Assembly: GCA_016219185.1 (NCBI GenBank)
Contig: JACRBZ010000023.1
Location: forward strand, 62,001-126,000
Source of the DNA: Deltaproteobacteria bacterium
Lineage (GTDB): Bacteria; Desulfobacterota; Desulfobacteria; Desulfobacterales; Desulfatirhabdiaceae
Direction of reading: 5' to 3'
Length of the DNA: 64,000 nucleotides
Within the stretch, counting starts at the first letter, position 1. Each line of letters starts with the position of its first letter. Made by a program: the position numbers and the translations under genes. Positions 18,221 to 27,706 of this stretch are shown piece by piece. Below the pieces are notes generated by a model that was not told where the DNA came from, searched no databases, and saw only the letters and a list, made by a program, of their open reading frames with translations.

Positions 18221-18407
18221 TGGCCTGTTTATTCTGGAGAAGCAGCGATGCTTGCATCATCGAAAACGGGAACGATCTTTCAACTGAATAAATAAGCGGT
18301 TGCACACTGGTGGGCCCAATCGGAACATGAATCAATGACGCCACAGAAAATGAAAAGTGGATTAATCCGAACCAAGAAGAGTTTTCGAACCTTTATTTTT
18401 TTTGATT

Positions 18408-18459
18408 GACTCTAATCTTTACATGTTTATTATCAATCAGACTCTAATCTTTTCACGTG
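18408..18459. repeat. Direct repeat ahead of the DUF4143 ATPase
   Basis: GACTCTAATCTTTACATG (18408-18425) and GACTCTAATCTTTTCACGTG (18440-18459) are near-identical copies 32 bp apart, about three helical turns, in an AT-rich region immediately upstream of the ATPase start. This fits tandem binding sites for a regulator or an unusual promoter. Confidence 0.6.
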
Positions 18460-18483
18460 GACAAGAACCGTTCGGGGTTAAAT

Positions 18484-19614
18484 ATGATACGCTACCTGGC
18501 CGAACCAATTTATCACGACCTGAAAGAAAAAATGGTGTTTTTAGGCGGTCCGCGGCAGGTGGGTAAAACGACACTTGCACTGGGCCTGATCAAGGGCGCC
18601 AACGAGACTCATCCAGCGTACTTGAACTGGGATGTTCGCGCAACCCAGAAACTGATATTACAAGGCGGCCTGCCGGCGGAACAGCCGCTGATTATCCTGG
18701 ACGAAATACACAAGTACAAACATTGGCGGAACCTGATCAAAGGCTTTTATGATCAATATAAATCACAGAAACAGTTCCTCATCACCGGTTCCGCCAGGCT
18801 GGATCATTATCGCCGGGGAGGCGATTCGCTGCAGGGGCGTTATCATTACTATCGGCTGCATCCTTTATCGCTGCATGAACTCAATAACGCGCCACAAAAA
18901 TCAGACATGGAAACGCTATTCAAGTTCGGCGGATTTCCCGAGCCGTTTTTTAAACAAAATACCCGGCACTGGAAAAGATGGCAACGGGAACGGCAAAGCC
19001 GGGTGATTCAGGAAGATCTGATCAATCTGGAGCAGGTAAAAGAGGTTTCACAACTCCACCTGCTGGCGCAACTTCTACCGGATCGGGTAGGCTCGCTGCT
19101 CTCGCTCAACAACCTGAGACAGGATTTATCCGTCGCCTATGAAACAGCCGATAAGTGGATCACGATTTTGGAAAATCTTTATTATTGCTTCAGAATCATG
19201 CCCTACGGCTTGCCCCATCTCCGCGCCGTCAAGAAAGAAAAGAAGCTCTACCTCTGGGACTGGTCTCTTTGCCAGGATGAAAGCGTCCGGTTTGAAAGCA
19301 TGGTGGCCTCTCATCTGTTAAAGTATTGCCATCTTATCGAAGATACGGAAGGCGATGATATGGCCCTCAATTTCCTGCGGGATTCAACCGGCAGGGAAAT
19401 CGACTTTGTCGTTAATAGAAACGGAAAACCTGTATTCGCCGTTGAATGTAAAACGGGTTTTCATACTGTCAGCAAGAATATTGCGTACTTCTCTACAAGG
19501 ACCAACATACCCTATTATTATCAAGTTCATATGGGTGATAAGGATTATGAATTGGCCGCCTCCAACACCAGGGTAATCCCTTTTACCCGGTTCTGCCAGT
19601 TGTTGAAATTGTAA
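18484..19614 (+). CDS. AAA ATPase with DUF4143 nuclease-like C-terminus
   Basis: A 376-residue protein of the AAA_14/DUF4143 family. Walker A is GGPRQVGKTT (about 23-32) and Walker B is LIILDEIHKY. Sensor-type FLITGSARLD follows, and the C-terminal part has a PD-(D/E)XK-like pattern (GREIDFVV... FAVECKTG). A GTG at 18457 would add nine residues but overlaps the upstream repeat; the ATG at 18484 has GGGG upstream. Such solitary ATPases are common in bacteria, often in variable regions, and their role is unsettled. No partner gene is visible. Confidence 0.85.
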   Translation: MIRYLAEPIYHDLKEKMVFLGGPRQVGKTTLALGLIKGANETHPAYLNWDVRATQKLILQGGLPAEQPLIILDEIHKYKHWRNLIKGFYDQYKSQKQFLITGSARLDHYRRGGDSLQGRYHYYRLHPLSLHELNNAPQKSDMETLFKFGGFPEPFFKQNTRHWKRWQRERQSRVIQEDLINLEQVKEVSQLHLLAQLLPDRVGSLLSLNNLRQDLSVAYETADKWITILENLYYCFRIMPYGLPHLRAVKKEKKLYLWDWSLCQDESVRFESMVASHLLKYCHLIEDTEGDDMALNFLRDSTGREIDFVVNRNGKPVFAVECKTGFHTVSKNIAYFSTRTNIPYYYQVHMGDKDYELAASNTRVIPFTRFCQLLKL

Positions 19615-19680
19615 AACAGCCAGCCAAGGCGCATTTGGCAATGAGGCACTCATGAACCGGATGAATTTCAGGCCAAAAAA

Positions 19681-20466
19681 TCATGATAATCGGCCATCAT
19701 CAGACGGTGCATCCCCACGCTGCATCAGTTGCCGGGAATAAGGATGCACGGGATGATGCAACAGTTGACGGGTATCGCCGATCTCAATGATTTTTCCCGC
19801 TGTTAAAATGGCCATCTTCGGACAAATCCGGCTGACGGCGCTCAGGTCATGCGTAATGAACAGACAGGTCAGGTTCATGCTCTGTTGAAGATGAATCAGA
19901 AGCCGTAGTATCCGGGCCTGTTGGGGAATATCCAGGCCGGCCAGAGCCTCATCGCAGATCAGCACCCGTGGATTTACGGCCAGGGCACGGGCAATAGCCA
20001 CCCGCTGGCACTGGCCGCCGCTCAGCTCGCAAGGCCGCCTGGCGGATAGATTGACGGACAGGCCAACGGCACCCAAAAGCTGCATCATTTTATCCCTCTG
20101 ATGGCTCCCGTTTCCCATGCCAAAGATTGCCATCGGCTCGGTGATCAACTCGGAGACCGTGTAGTAGGGATTCAGATAGACAACCGGATCCTGCCAGATG
20201 ATCTGGATAAATCGTTTGAGTTCACGGCGATGATTCTTACCCCCCATGACCTTGCCCTGGAACAGAATTCGTCCGGAATCCGGAACTTCCAGCCCGAGCA
20301 GCAGCCGCGCCAGCGTGCTTTTCCCCGCGCCGCTTTCGCCCACAAGGCAGAGAGACTGCCCTTCTTCCAGATGAAAGGACACGTCCTGCAACACGGTAGT
20401 CCCGCCAGCATCGGATGCCGCTTTATAATGCTTTGAAACGGATTCAACCTGAATCAGGGGGATCAC
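19681..20466 (-). CDS. Nickel/peptide-type ABC transporter ATPase (NikE/DppF-like)
   Basis: A 261-residue ATPase of the Opp/Nik family: Walker A GESGAGKST (about 41-49), signature LSGGQCQRVAIA, Walker B LICDEALAGLD (note Ala for the usual Pro), switch His in FITHD. Last gene of the long minus-strand operon; it overlaps the previous ATPase by 4 bp. It works as a heterodimer with that ATPase to drive import through the two permeases. Nickel or a metal complex is the favoured substrate because of CooT upstream; a peptide substrate is possible. Confidence 0.88.
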   Translation of the reverse strand: MIPLIQVESVSKHYKAASDAGGTTVLQDVSFHLEEGQSLCLVGESGAGKSTLARLLLGLEVPDSGRILFQGKVMGGKNHRRELKRFIQIIWQDPVVYLNPYYTVSELITEPMAIFGMGNGSHQRDKMMQLLGAVGLSVNLSARRPCELSGGQCQRVAIARALAVNPRVLICDEALAGLDIPQQARILRLLIHLQQSMNLTCLFITHDLSAVSRICPKMAILTAGKIIEIGDTRQLLHHPVHPYSRQLMQRGDAPSDDGRLS

Positions 20467-21248
20467 TTTCCCTCCAGAAATCTCAGGCTGTCGACCATGT
20501 CTTGGGTGTAGGGATGCCGGGGATGTTGAAGAAGCTCCGGAACCGATGCGGATTCAACAATCCGTCCCCGGCAGAGCACAACAACCCGGTGGGTCAGAAA
20601 AGATGCGGTGCGCAAATCATGTGTAATGATGATCATGGCAACCCGCCTTTCCCGGTTCAGGCGCTTCAAAAGATGCAGTATCTCGGCATGGTGGATGGGG
20701 TCCAGCCCCACGGCGGGCTCATCCGCGATCAGGACGGCCGGCTCAAGCGCCAGGGCCAGGGCGATCAGGACCCGCTGCCGCATGCCGCCGCTCAACTGAA
20801 AAGGATATGCCTTTGCCTTGTCCGATGTCAGGCCCACGCTTTCCAGAAGGGCAATGGATTGCATCAGGGCCTTGGCTCGGCGATAGCCTTTGACATCTTC
20901 AAGTGCCTCCGCGATCTGATCCTGTACAGGGACCAGAGAATTGAGGGCCGAAGCCGGACTTTGAAAAAGCATCAGGATTTCCCGGCCCCGCAATCCCCAC
21001 CAGGTTCTGGGATTATCATGTTCCAGGACCTTTCCCCGGAAGTGAATGCTTCCGGAGACGATGCGAAGGGGCCGGGACAGCAGCCCTGCCAGGGCAAAGG
21101 CGATGAGTGTCTTACCGGATCCGCTGGGACCCACAACTCCCAGCGCTTCGCCGTTTTTCAGGGATAGATCGATGTTTTCGATCAGCCGGGTTTCCATGCC
21201 CGGCCGGCCATGGCCAATACATAACTGACTGACTTCCAGCAGATTCAT
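20463..21248 (-). CDS. Nickel/peptide-type ABC transporter ATPase (NikD/DppD-like)
   Basis: A 261-residue ATPase: Walker A GPSGSGKTL (about 39-47), signature LSGGMRQRVLIA, Walker B VLIADEPAVGLD, switch His in IITHD. It has the C-terminal extension (LLQHPRHPYTQDMVDSL) typical of Opp/Dpp/Nik ATPases. It begins 1 bp after the upstream permease stop and overlaps the downstream ATPase gene by 4 bp. Confidence 0.9.
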   Translation of the reverse strand: MNLLEVSQLCIGHGRPGMETRLIENIDLSLKNGEALGVVGPSGSGKTLIAFALAGLLSRPLRIVSGSIHFRGKVLEHDNPRTWWGLRGREILMLFQSPASALNSLVPVQDQIAEALEDVKGYRRAKALMQSIALLESVGLTSDKAKAYPFQLSGGMRQRVLIALALALEPAVLIADEPAVGLDPIHHAEILHLLKRLNRERRVAMIIITHDLRTASFLTHRVVVLCRGRIVESASVPELLQHPRHPYTQDMVDSLRFLEGK

Positions 21249-21249
21249 A

Positions 21250-22080
21250 TCAGAAAATGCCAGCCTCCTTCACCTGAAAGGCATCGCGCAAGCCCTCCGC
21301 CAGGAGATTGAACCCAAGCACGGTCAGGGTTATCGCGGCTCCGGGACCCAGCAAAAGCCACGGCGCCCTGACCATGTAAAGTCTTGATTCCTGCAGCATG
21401 ACGCCCCATTCGGGTGAAGGAGGCTGGACACCCATTCCCAGATATCCCAAGGCGGATATGGCCATGATGCTCCATCCTGTTTTAAGGGATGCCGCCGTAA
21501 ACACCGGAGGCAGTATCTGAGGTAAAAGATAACCTTGAACAAGTCTCAGGCCGCGGACCCCCACGACCCGTCCGGCAAGGACAAACTCTCTTGTCATTGA
21601 ATGAAGAACCTGATCGCGGATGAACCGCATCCACCACCCGCAACCGGCAAGGGCGATTCCGAGAATCAGGCCCGTGTGGGAAGGACCGATGATGCCGGTC
21701 AGAACCACGATCAGAAGCAGGCTCGGAAATGCCAATACAATATCGATCACCCCCCTTAGCGGCATGTTCAATAAGGGGCCTGCCAGGCCAAAACCGATGC
21801 CGGCAACAATGCCCAAGATCAGGGAAAGGCCCGTGGCGCAAAGCGAGACACTCAGTGAAAGCCTGGCACCATGAAGGAGTCGTGAAAATACGCATCTGCC
21901 AAGATGATCGGTTCCCAGCAAAAAAACTTTGTCCGGCGGCTTAAGCCGCTGCACCAGGTCCACATGGAGCGGGTTGTGAGGCGATAGCAATGGTGCTAAA
22001 AGCCCGGACAGAATCAGGGTCGCCAGTATCAAGCTGCCGGAGATCATCAGCACATTCCAGCGGAATTCACCGGTTTTCAT
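21250..22080 (-). CDS. Nickel/peptide-type ABC permease (NikC/DppC-like)
   Basis: A 276-residue permease of the binding-protein-dependent family with six predicted membrane segments. Typical DppC/NikC features are the N-terminal FLLGTDHLGRCVFSRLLHGAR and the coupling-helix region near REFVLAGRVVGVRG. It overlaps the upstream permease by 4 bp (ATGA), so the pair is translationally coupled. Confidence 0.9.
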   Translation of the reverse strand: MKTGEFRWNVLMISGSLILATLILSGLLAPLLSPHNPLHVDLVQRLKPPDKVFLLGTDHLGRCVFSRLLHGARLSLSVSLCATGLSLILGIVAGIGFGLAGPLLNMPLRGVIDIVLAFPSLLLIVVLTGIIGPSHTGLILGIALAGCGWWMRFIRDQVLHSMTREFVLAGRVVGVRGLRLVQGYLLPQILPPVFTAASLKTGWSIMAISALGYLGMGVQPPSPEWGVMLQESRLYMVRAPWLLLGPGAAITLTVLGFNLLAEGLRDAFQVKEAGIF

Positions 22081-23063
22081 CGCGTTTCTTCACCTAACCT
22101 GGGATTGAGCTGTCTCTGAACAACGTCTCCCGCCAGGTTGGCACCAGCAACCGCCAGCGCGGCAACCAGAACAGCGCCTTGAAGCATCGGAATGTCCCGG
22201 CTGAGAATGGCGTTCACAATGAGCCTGCCCAGTCCTGGCCAGGAGAAAACCGTCTCGACAATGGCGGACCCAGCCAGAAGATTCCCCAGGGAAATACCCC
22301 ACAGGGTCGCAACGGGTCCCATCGCATTCCTCAGCACATGCCGCAGCAACACATTGCGGCGCTTCAGGCCTTTGGCAACGGCAAAGCGGACATGATCCTG
22401 CCCGAGGACTTCAATCAGGCTTGCCCGCAATACCCGGCCCTGCATGGCGGTCGCTGCCAGCCCCAGCGTGACGGCCGGCATCAGCAGATGTTCCGGGCCT
22501 CCGCGCCCCATGACCGGAAGCCAGCCCAGCTTCATGGCAAAACAATAGACCAGCAGGAACCCCAGCCAGTAACTCGGTACGGACATGGCCAGGATGGACA
22601 GCATGCGCCCTGTCTGGTCGACGATGCCGTTCCTGCCGATACCGCAGAGGACCCCTGCGGCTGTTGAAAACACCACGATAAAACCAAAAGATGCCAGGGT
22701 CAGCTCCAGCGTTGCAGGCAGACGTCCGGCCAACTCGCTACATACGGGCTCGCCACTCTGCCATGACCGCCCGAGGTCCCCTTTTGCCGCACGGCTCAGC
22801 CAGTGAACATACCGTAACGGCAGCGGCTGGTCCAGGCCCATTTCCAGGCGCAACTCCGCGATCTGCTCCAGGGTCGGAGCTTCGTGTCGCATGCGCAGGA
22901 TGATCTCCGCGGGGTCTCCCGGCGCCAGTGCGAACAGTCCGAACGAAAGAAACGAAATGCCAAAAAGCACGTAACTCAGATAAATCACGCGGGCCACGGC
23001 CGGTTGAATCCGCTTCAATTGAATCTTTCCTGATGCAATCATGTTGCTGAAGATCATGCGCAT
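22077..23063 (-). CDS. Nickel/peptide-type ABC permease (NikB/DppB-like)
   Basis: A permease of about 328 residues. The frame is open to 23267, but the upstream 68 codons overlap the methyltransferase and are not permease-like; ATGs at 23063, 23057 and 23042 are candidates, none with a strong ribosome site. Family features include an N-terminal membrane segment, the periplasmic part ending LAPGDPAEII, and the conserved FAVAKGLKRRNVLLRHVLRNA coupling region. It forms the heterodimeric channel with the next permease. Confidence 0.88.
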   Translation of the reverse strand: MRMIFSNMIASGKIQLKRIQPAVARVIYLSYVLFGISFLSFGLFALAPGDPAEIILRMRHEAPTLEQIAELRLEMGLDQPLPLRYVHWLSRAAKGDLGRSWQSGEPVCSELAGRLPATLELTLASFGFIVVFSTAAGVLCGIGRNGIVDQTGRMLSILAMSVPSYWLGFLLVYCFAMKLGWLPVMGRGGPEHLLMPAVTLGLAATAMQGRVLRASLIEVLGQDHVRFAVAKGLKRRNVLLRHVLRNAMGPVATLWGISLGNLLAGSAIVETVFSWPGLGRLIVNAILSRDIPMLQGAVLVAALAVAGANLAGDVVQRQLNPRLGEETR

Positions 23064-23073
23064 TTGCCCGGAG

Positions 23074-23982
23074 TCAAAAATGCCAGCATGATAGCCGCAA
23101 AGGGTTGAGTCGCTCATCCGCGCGGATACCGTGTATTTGCGGTTGCCACCAGATGAGCGCAACATCCATTTCCCCGGAAGACCGGTAGCAGTTATCCTGG
23201 ACATATTCGGCCATCTCGATGTGGATGGCTTCATCGACAGCTTGATGGTCTCTTCCAAATATCTCAAAATAGTGCCGGTAGTAGTCGATTACGGTATCCA
23301 TGGGCAGATTCACATTGATCGGCCAGGAAAGATGCATCAGATTGGGAGACCGTCCGGAAGTCAGCAGGTAATTGAAGGCACAGGACAGGTGGCGTCCGGT
23401 TTGTGGCATAGACTCATCCATCAGGCGGCGCCACAAGCGGCCCCGGATGGGAAATGCCTCCTTTCCGCAGCCGGTGACCAGCGCACAGCAACCTTTTGAC
23501 AGGATTTCCAGTCGCTTGATGCCGGACGGCGTCATGGCATGGGGAAAGAACGCCGCAACCACAAAATCGTAACAAGATGGTGAAGCATAACGGGACCAGT
23601 CCGCCAGCACCGGCTTGATTCCCTGAACACCGCGACGCAGTCCTTCGGACATCAGGCAGTCCAGCATTTTCCGGCTGGAGTCCAGGGCCGTTACCCGGGC
23701 GCCCTGCTCTGCCAGCGATATGGCAAGTGCTCCGGGACCGCAGCCAACATCCAGGACCGATTTTCCCGGACCAACCAGTCCATTTTGCAGCAGGAGCCGT
23801 GTAACGTTCCCGGCCAGAACCCATCCCTCGCCCATCATTTCCAGCCACATGGCGCTGACATGATCGTAAAACGCCAGCCACCGGGAAGGATCGCTTTTCT
23901 GGGTCGTCTGAAGAATTGAGGAGTCCCTGGCACCCTGCCAGACCCCTGCCCAGAATTCCTCTGAGAAAACATCGGCCGTCAT
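23074..23982 (-). CDS. Class I SAM-dependent methyltransferase
   Basis: A 302-residue class I methyltransferase. Motif I is VLDVGCGPGALA (about 96-107), followed by an acidic residue at the end of strand 2 (VTALDSSRKM). The C-terminal half is less typical and may hold a substrate domain. It sits between the binding-protein gene (overlap 4 bp) and the permease gene (10-bp gap), so it is part of the transport operon. A natural inference is that it modifies a metal chelator or a carried ligand, or signals metal status. The substrate cannot be read from the sequence. Confidence 0.85.
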   Translation of the reverse strand: MTADVFSEEFWAGVWQGARDSSILQTTQKSDPSRWLAFYDHVSAMWLEMMGEGWVLAGNVTRLLLQNGLVGPGKSVLDVGCGPGALAISLAEQGARVTALDSSRKMLDCLMSEGLRRGVQGIKPVLADWSRYASPSCYDFVVAAFFPHAMTPSGIKRLEILSKGCCALVTGCGKEAFPIRGRLWRRLMDESMPQTGRHLSCAFNYLLTSGRSPNLMHLSWPINVNLPMDTVIDYYRHYFEIFGRDHQAVDEAIHIEMAEYVQDNCYRSSGEMDVALIWWQPQIHGIRADERLNPLRLSCWHF

Positions 23983-25502
23983 TCTTTCTCCTTTGTCCGC
24001 ACCCGGTCCAGGCGAACCCTGAAATTCGGGTCCATTTCAAAATGGGCCAGATGATCCCGGTGTGCGTAAAGACAGACGTCATGGTAAAGCGGTAAGACCG
24101 GAAGGTCCTGGTTCATCCGGTCGCAGATCCGGTGATAGAGCTCCTGGCGACGGCTGAAGTTTCCCTCGATGCGGGCGGATTGGATACTCCGGTCCATTTC
24201 GGGATTGAGGTATCCGAAATTGCCGGGTGCGCCGGATGCGATATAATAAGAAAAGAAAAAATCCGGATCTCCGGTCATCAGCGTGTTGGGCTGCATTGCC
24301 AGGTCCCAAGCGCCGGATTTAAGGGCCTGTTGCCATCCGCCTGTTTCCTGCACGACGATTCCGGCATTGAACCCTTCGGCCTGAAGTTTTTCCTGTATCA
24401 CCTGAGCCATCTCCAGATACGGCCAGCGTTGAATGGTCCCGCTGTTCAGCAAAATGATCACTTTCCGATCCGATGGATCGGGTTTTTTTCCCGCTTTGAA
24501 ACCAAGATCGCCAAAAACCCAATCCCTGGCAAGCGGCGAATAGTAATCCAAGGCCAGTCTGCCGGATTCTCCGGCCAGAGACTGAACCAGTTCGTTGAGA
24601 TCGATCGCGCTGGCCAACCACAGACGGGATTCCGGCTGTGAAAAAAAAGATTGCCTCATGTTAAAGAACAAATAGTGAGTGGTTGCCACTTCCTGCTGTT
24701 TCAGGACAACGCCCGACAAAGCGGTGATCTCGGCAGCCTGCTCGGGAAGAATGCCGCCCACATCGGCAATGGCATCGATTTCACCGGTAGCAAGGGCCAT
24801 GGTTCGTGCCTGGGCGTCCAGTATGGTCTTGAAGACCACTTTACGAAATTCGGGTTTGCCCTGCCGGTAGTCGGCAAATGGAGACAGTTCAACGGTCTGC
24901 CCCCGCTGAATCCTATCAAGTCGGTAAGGGCCTGTGGCCACCAGTTGGCTGATTCGGCCGTCCTTGTCAAAACAGGAGGGTTTGAGAACCGGACTGGAAT
25001 AATAGGCAATATGGTTGGGAAAAGCCGGCGAAGGCACCTTCAGTCGGATGGCCACGTCGTTTTCTCCACGGACTTCAATCGAGACTACATTCCGGAATAT
25101 TCCCGATGGATCACACCGGGCATGGCGCCGCATCCGCTCCAGATTGACCGCGACATCGGATGCGGTCATGAGCGACCCATCATGGAAGCGGACATCTTGG
25201 CGCAGGTGAAAGACCCAGGTGCGATCATTATCGGTGCTTTGCCAGGATTCCGCCAGCCAGGGACGCGCCCGCAGATTTTCGTCCAACCGGGTCAGGGCTT
25301 CCCAGGTGTTCGTGGAGCCATGAAGATAGGTGCGGCTGTCCGGACCGTCATAGAAATCACGGCCCACCCCGATGACCAGAAGATTCCGTTGGCGTGCGTC
25401 CTGATCCGCTTTCAAGGGTGCTCCCCTCCATGTATACAGTCCCAGGGAAAGAACCAGAGCCGCGGAGATGAGAATTTTACGGATCAGGGTGTTTGCTGTC
25501 AT
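23979..25502 (-). CDS. Periplasmic binding protein, NikA/DppA family
   Basis: A 507-residue family 5 solute-binding protein. A hydrophobic N-terminus (about 8-24) is an uncleaved anchor or signal. Family landmarks are LVIGVGRDFYDG, the TWVFHLRQDVRFHDG block (about 95-109) and the C-terminal QDLPVLPLYHD. It lies 10 bp after the TonB-receptor gene and overlaps the methyltransferase gene. In NikA-like proteins the ligand is nickel in a small-molecule complex; CooT and the TonB receptor in the same operon support nickel or a metallophore, but peptide binding is not excluded. Confidence 0.87.
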   Translation of the reverse strand: MTANTLIRKILISAALVLSLGLYTWRGAPLKADQDARQRNLLVIGVGRDFYDGPDSRTYLHGSTNTWEALTRLDENLRARPWLAESWQSTDNDRTWVFHLRQDVRFHDGSLMTASDVAVNLERMRRHARCDPSGIFRNVVSIEVRGENDVAIRLKVPSPAFPNHIAYYSSPVLKPSCFDKDGRISQLVATGPYRLDRIQRGQTVELSPFADYRQGKPEFRKVVFKTILDAQARTMALATGEIDAIADVGGILPEQAAEITALSGVVLKQQEVATTHYLFFNMRQSFFSQPESRLWLASAIDLNELVQSLAGESGRLALDYYSPLARDWVFGDLGFKAGKKPDPSDRKVIILLNSGTIQRWPYLEMAQVIQEKLQAEGFNAGIVVQETGGWQQALKSGAWDLAMQPNTLMTGDPDFFFSYYIASGAPGNFGYLNPEMDRSIQSARIEGNFSRRQELYHRICDRMNQDLPVLPLYHDVCLYAHRDHLAHFEMDPNFRVRLDRVRTKEKE

Positions 25503-25512
25503 CTCAGAGAGC

Positions 25513-27666
25513 CTAAAACAGGTATTTCAGGTTGATATCAGCCTGAACGCTGAGCCCGGGATCCACATAGACGATTTCCGATGCATATTGTTGGTTGAAG
25601 AGATTGGTTCCGGAAAGTCCGGTCGTCAGTATCCATTTGGGAGACAGTCTCCAGTCCCGCCAGATTTTGGCATCCACGGTCTGGTAGGCGTCCATGTGAA
25701 AATACGGCAGATCGGTGTTCTCATCGTCGTAGTACCGGGCACCCGAGACGCGCAGGGTTGTCTGGGCATTGATCAGGTCCGGGTTCAGATAACGGAGGCC
25801 CAGACTTCCCCAGTAATCCGGAGCGTTACGCAGTTGATGATCGGTGTTGGCGCCGGAATCCTTCAGGCGGGAGTGGTTCAGGGTCAAAGCGGCAAACAGT
25901 CCGAGTGTATCGGTGAGTTTCTGCTCCAGCCCCAGCTCCAACCCATAGATCTCGGCGGTTCCCAGATTCTGGGAGCGAATGATGGTTCCTCCGGACACCG
26001 CGGGATTGACATCATAGCGGTAGGAAACCATATCCTCGATTTCACCGTAATAGGGCGTGACGGTGAAGAATGTTCCGGTTTTCTCGATTGTAAATTCGCC
26101 GCCCAGATCCACCATCCAGGTTTTTTCGGGTTCCAGGTTCGGATTGGCTTCACGCCAGGTCATGCCGGATTTGGTGTTGGCGTAAAACCAAAGCGCGGTG
26201 CCGGGCCAATACGCGGTACCGGCCGAGGATTTCAGTGCAAATACATCGTTGAAGCGGTATTTGGCGCCACCCCGGTAGGTGACATGCTCTTTTTCGATGG
26301 CATCCGGCGTCTGCGGGGTTGATACCTGATCGAAAATATCGTGGAATCGCCAGGAATCCCACCGGAGCCCTCCCAGCAAGGAAAGCCGATCATCCATCAA
26401 AAACATCTGATCCTGCGCATAAAATGCCGTTTGGTCCGTGGTGAAATCGGTTTTTGCCGTGCGGGCGCCGGACGAGATGGTGTAGGTTTCCCGGATTTCT
26501 TTTTCCTGGCTCCAGAAAGCACCCAGGGTAAGGGTGTTGCTGTTTGTCAGAAACAAATCGGTCTGAAGCTCCAGGGGAATCCGGTTGTTTGTCCACTCGG
26601 TTCGTGTGGTCGACGTGGTATTCAGGACAGGCTGGTTGTTCACCATGGAAAGCCCTTTGATATTGGTTCCTGGCCGGTCGAGATTCTGGAAGCCGACGGA
26701 CGCCGTAACTTTTGCAACATTTCCGACTGGAGCATGGAACTTGAATGAACCGATGCCCTGGTTGCCATCATCATTTAAAACCAGGCCGGGCTGTCCGCCG
26801 TAAAGATAGAGATTCTCGTAATTGTATGCGGCATTGAACCCCACCCCATTAGAATTCTGCCAGTCCAGCTTTCCCATGAGATAGCTGTAATCATAGCTGT
26901 TGGATTCGTAGGATGCATCCCAGAGATACTGCGTCTTGCCCCGTCGATACAGATCGACCATGCCTTCAACGGGCTTCATCTTGTAACCGCTCGAATAATC
27001 GCCGTTGTAGGAAAAATAATATCGCCAGTCTCCGGTCTTGTCGCCGATGCTGGTGTGAGACCGCCATGTGTTGTTGCTGCCATAACTCGTGCCGGTGTTG
27101 AACCCGGTATTCTCCTGACCGCTTTTCGTGATGACGTTGACCACACCTCCGGAAGCATTGGCGCCGTAAAGGGCCGATGTCGGTCCCAGAACGACATCCA
27201 CGCGCTCAATGTCATTGTTGTTGATGGTCTGGGAAACAAAAGGAGTTACCGGAATGCCGTCAACCAGAAAAACCGTGCGTCCGATGAAGTATCCCGTTCC
27301 CCTCAGGTGAACCCAGGGCGGCCCCCAGGGATAATACTGGGAAACGTGGACGCCGGGAACATCCCGGATGAGTTCGCCGAAATTGCTCATGTAATAATCG
27401 GGCTGGGCTTCGATGTCCTTGGCATCAACCGTATAGGCCGTGACCGGCAACAACTCGGCAGGAGTTTCGGTTTTGGTGGCGGTAACGGTGATTTCATCCA
27501 TCCGGTAATTGTGATGGGTGTTTTTCCTGTTGATTGCATCTTCCGCAGTTTGTTCCTGGGTAGATGGTTCTGCCGCGGAAGGGGCTTCCGCGGATTCCGC
27601 ATACGGCAGGCAGGTCACTATGTTAAACAGGAATATCAGCGTCACAGTGAAAATTCGGTGAATCAT
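25513..27666 (-). CDS. TonB-dependent outer-membrane receptor, probably nickel or metallophore
   Basis: A 717-residue receptor with a signal peptide (about 1-25), a His-containing segment (NTHHNYRMDE), TonB-box-like DEITVTATKT (about 57-66), a plug (about 70-185, with ELIRDVPGVHV, LVDGIPVTPF and SALYGANASGGVVNVITK) and a full-length barrel ending SVQADINLKYLF. The ATG at 27666 has AAGGAG 8 bp upstream. It is the outer-membrane entry gate for the downstream ABC importer. The ligand is inferred from the operon. Confidence 0.92.
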   Translation of the reverse strand: MIHRIFTVTLIFLFNIVTCLPYAESAEAPSAAEPSTQEQTAEDAINRKNTHHNYRMDEITVTATKTETPAELLPVTAYTVDAKDIEAQPDYYMSNFGELIRDVPGVHVSQYYPWGPPWVHLRGTGYFIGRTVFLVDGIPVTPFVSQTINNNDIERVDVVLGPTSALYGANASGGVVNVITKSGQENTGFNTGTSYGSNNTWRSHTSIGDKTGDWRYYFSYNGDYSSGYKMKPVEGMVDLYRRGKTQYLWDASYESNSYDYSYLMGKLDWQNSNGVGFNAAYNYENLYLYGGQPGLVLNDDGNQGIGSFKFHAPVGNVAKVTASVGFQNLDRPGTNIKGLSMVNNQPVLNTTSTTRTEWTNNRIPLELQTDLFLTNSNTLTLGAFWSQEKEIRETYTISSGARTAKTDFTTDQTAFYAQDQMFLMDDRLSLLGGLRWDSWRFHDIFDQVSTPQTPDAIEKEHVTYRGGAKYRFNDVFALKSSAGTAYWPGTALWFYANTKSGMTWREANPNLEPEKTWMVDLGGEFTIEKTGTFFTVTPYYGEIEDMVSYRYDVNPAVSGGTIIRSQNLGTAEIYGLELGLEQKLTDTLGLFAALTLNHSRLKDSGANTDHQLRNAPDYWGSLGLRYLNPDLINAQTTLRVSGARYYDDENTDLPYFHMDAYQTVDAKIWRDWRLSPKWILTTGLSGTNLFNQQYASEIVYVDPGLSVQADINLKYLF

Positions 27667-27706
27667 GATTCATCTCCTTCATTGTCGAATTCCCGTCTGT
27701 GTGATA

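Larger units (their letters stand above)
17631..18456. other. Long stretch with at most two small uncertain genes
   Basis: About 826 bp between the chelatase-receptor gene and the ATPase gene. Two short frames with ribosome-site-like sequences are listed separately. A small repeat-pair hairpin (AGGC... GCCT) follows the chelatase stop. The last 50 bp hold a direct repeat just ahead of the ATPase. No RNA gene was recognised. Confidence 0.5.

Noticed and set aside
24651..26322. Two long plus-strand frames (about 290 codons each)
   Set aside because: Both are antisense to the binding-protein and TonB-receptor genes and show no domain or ribosome site.
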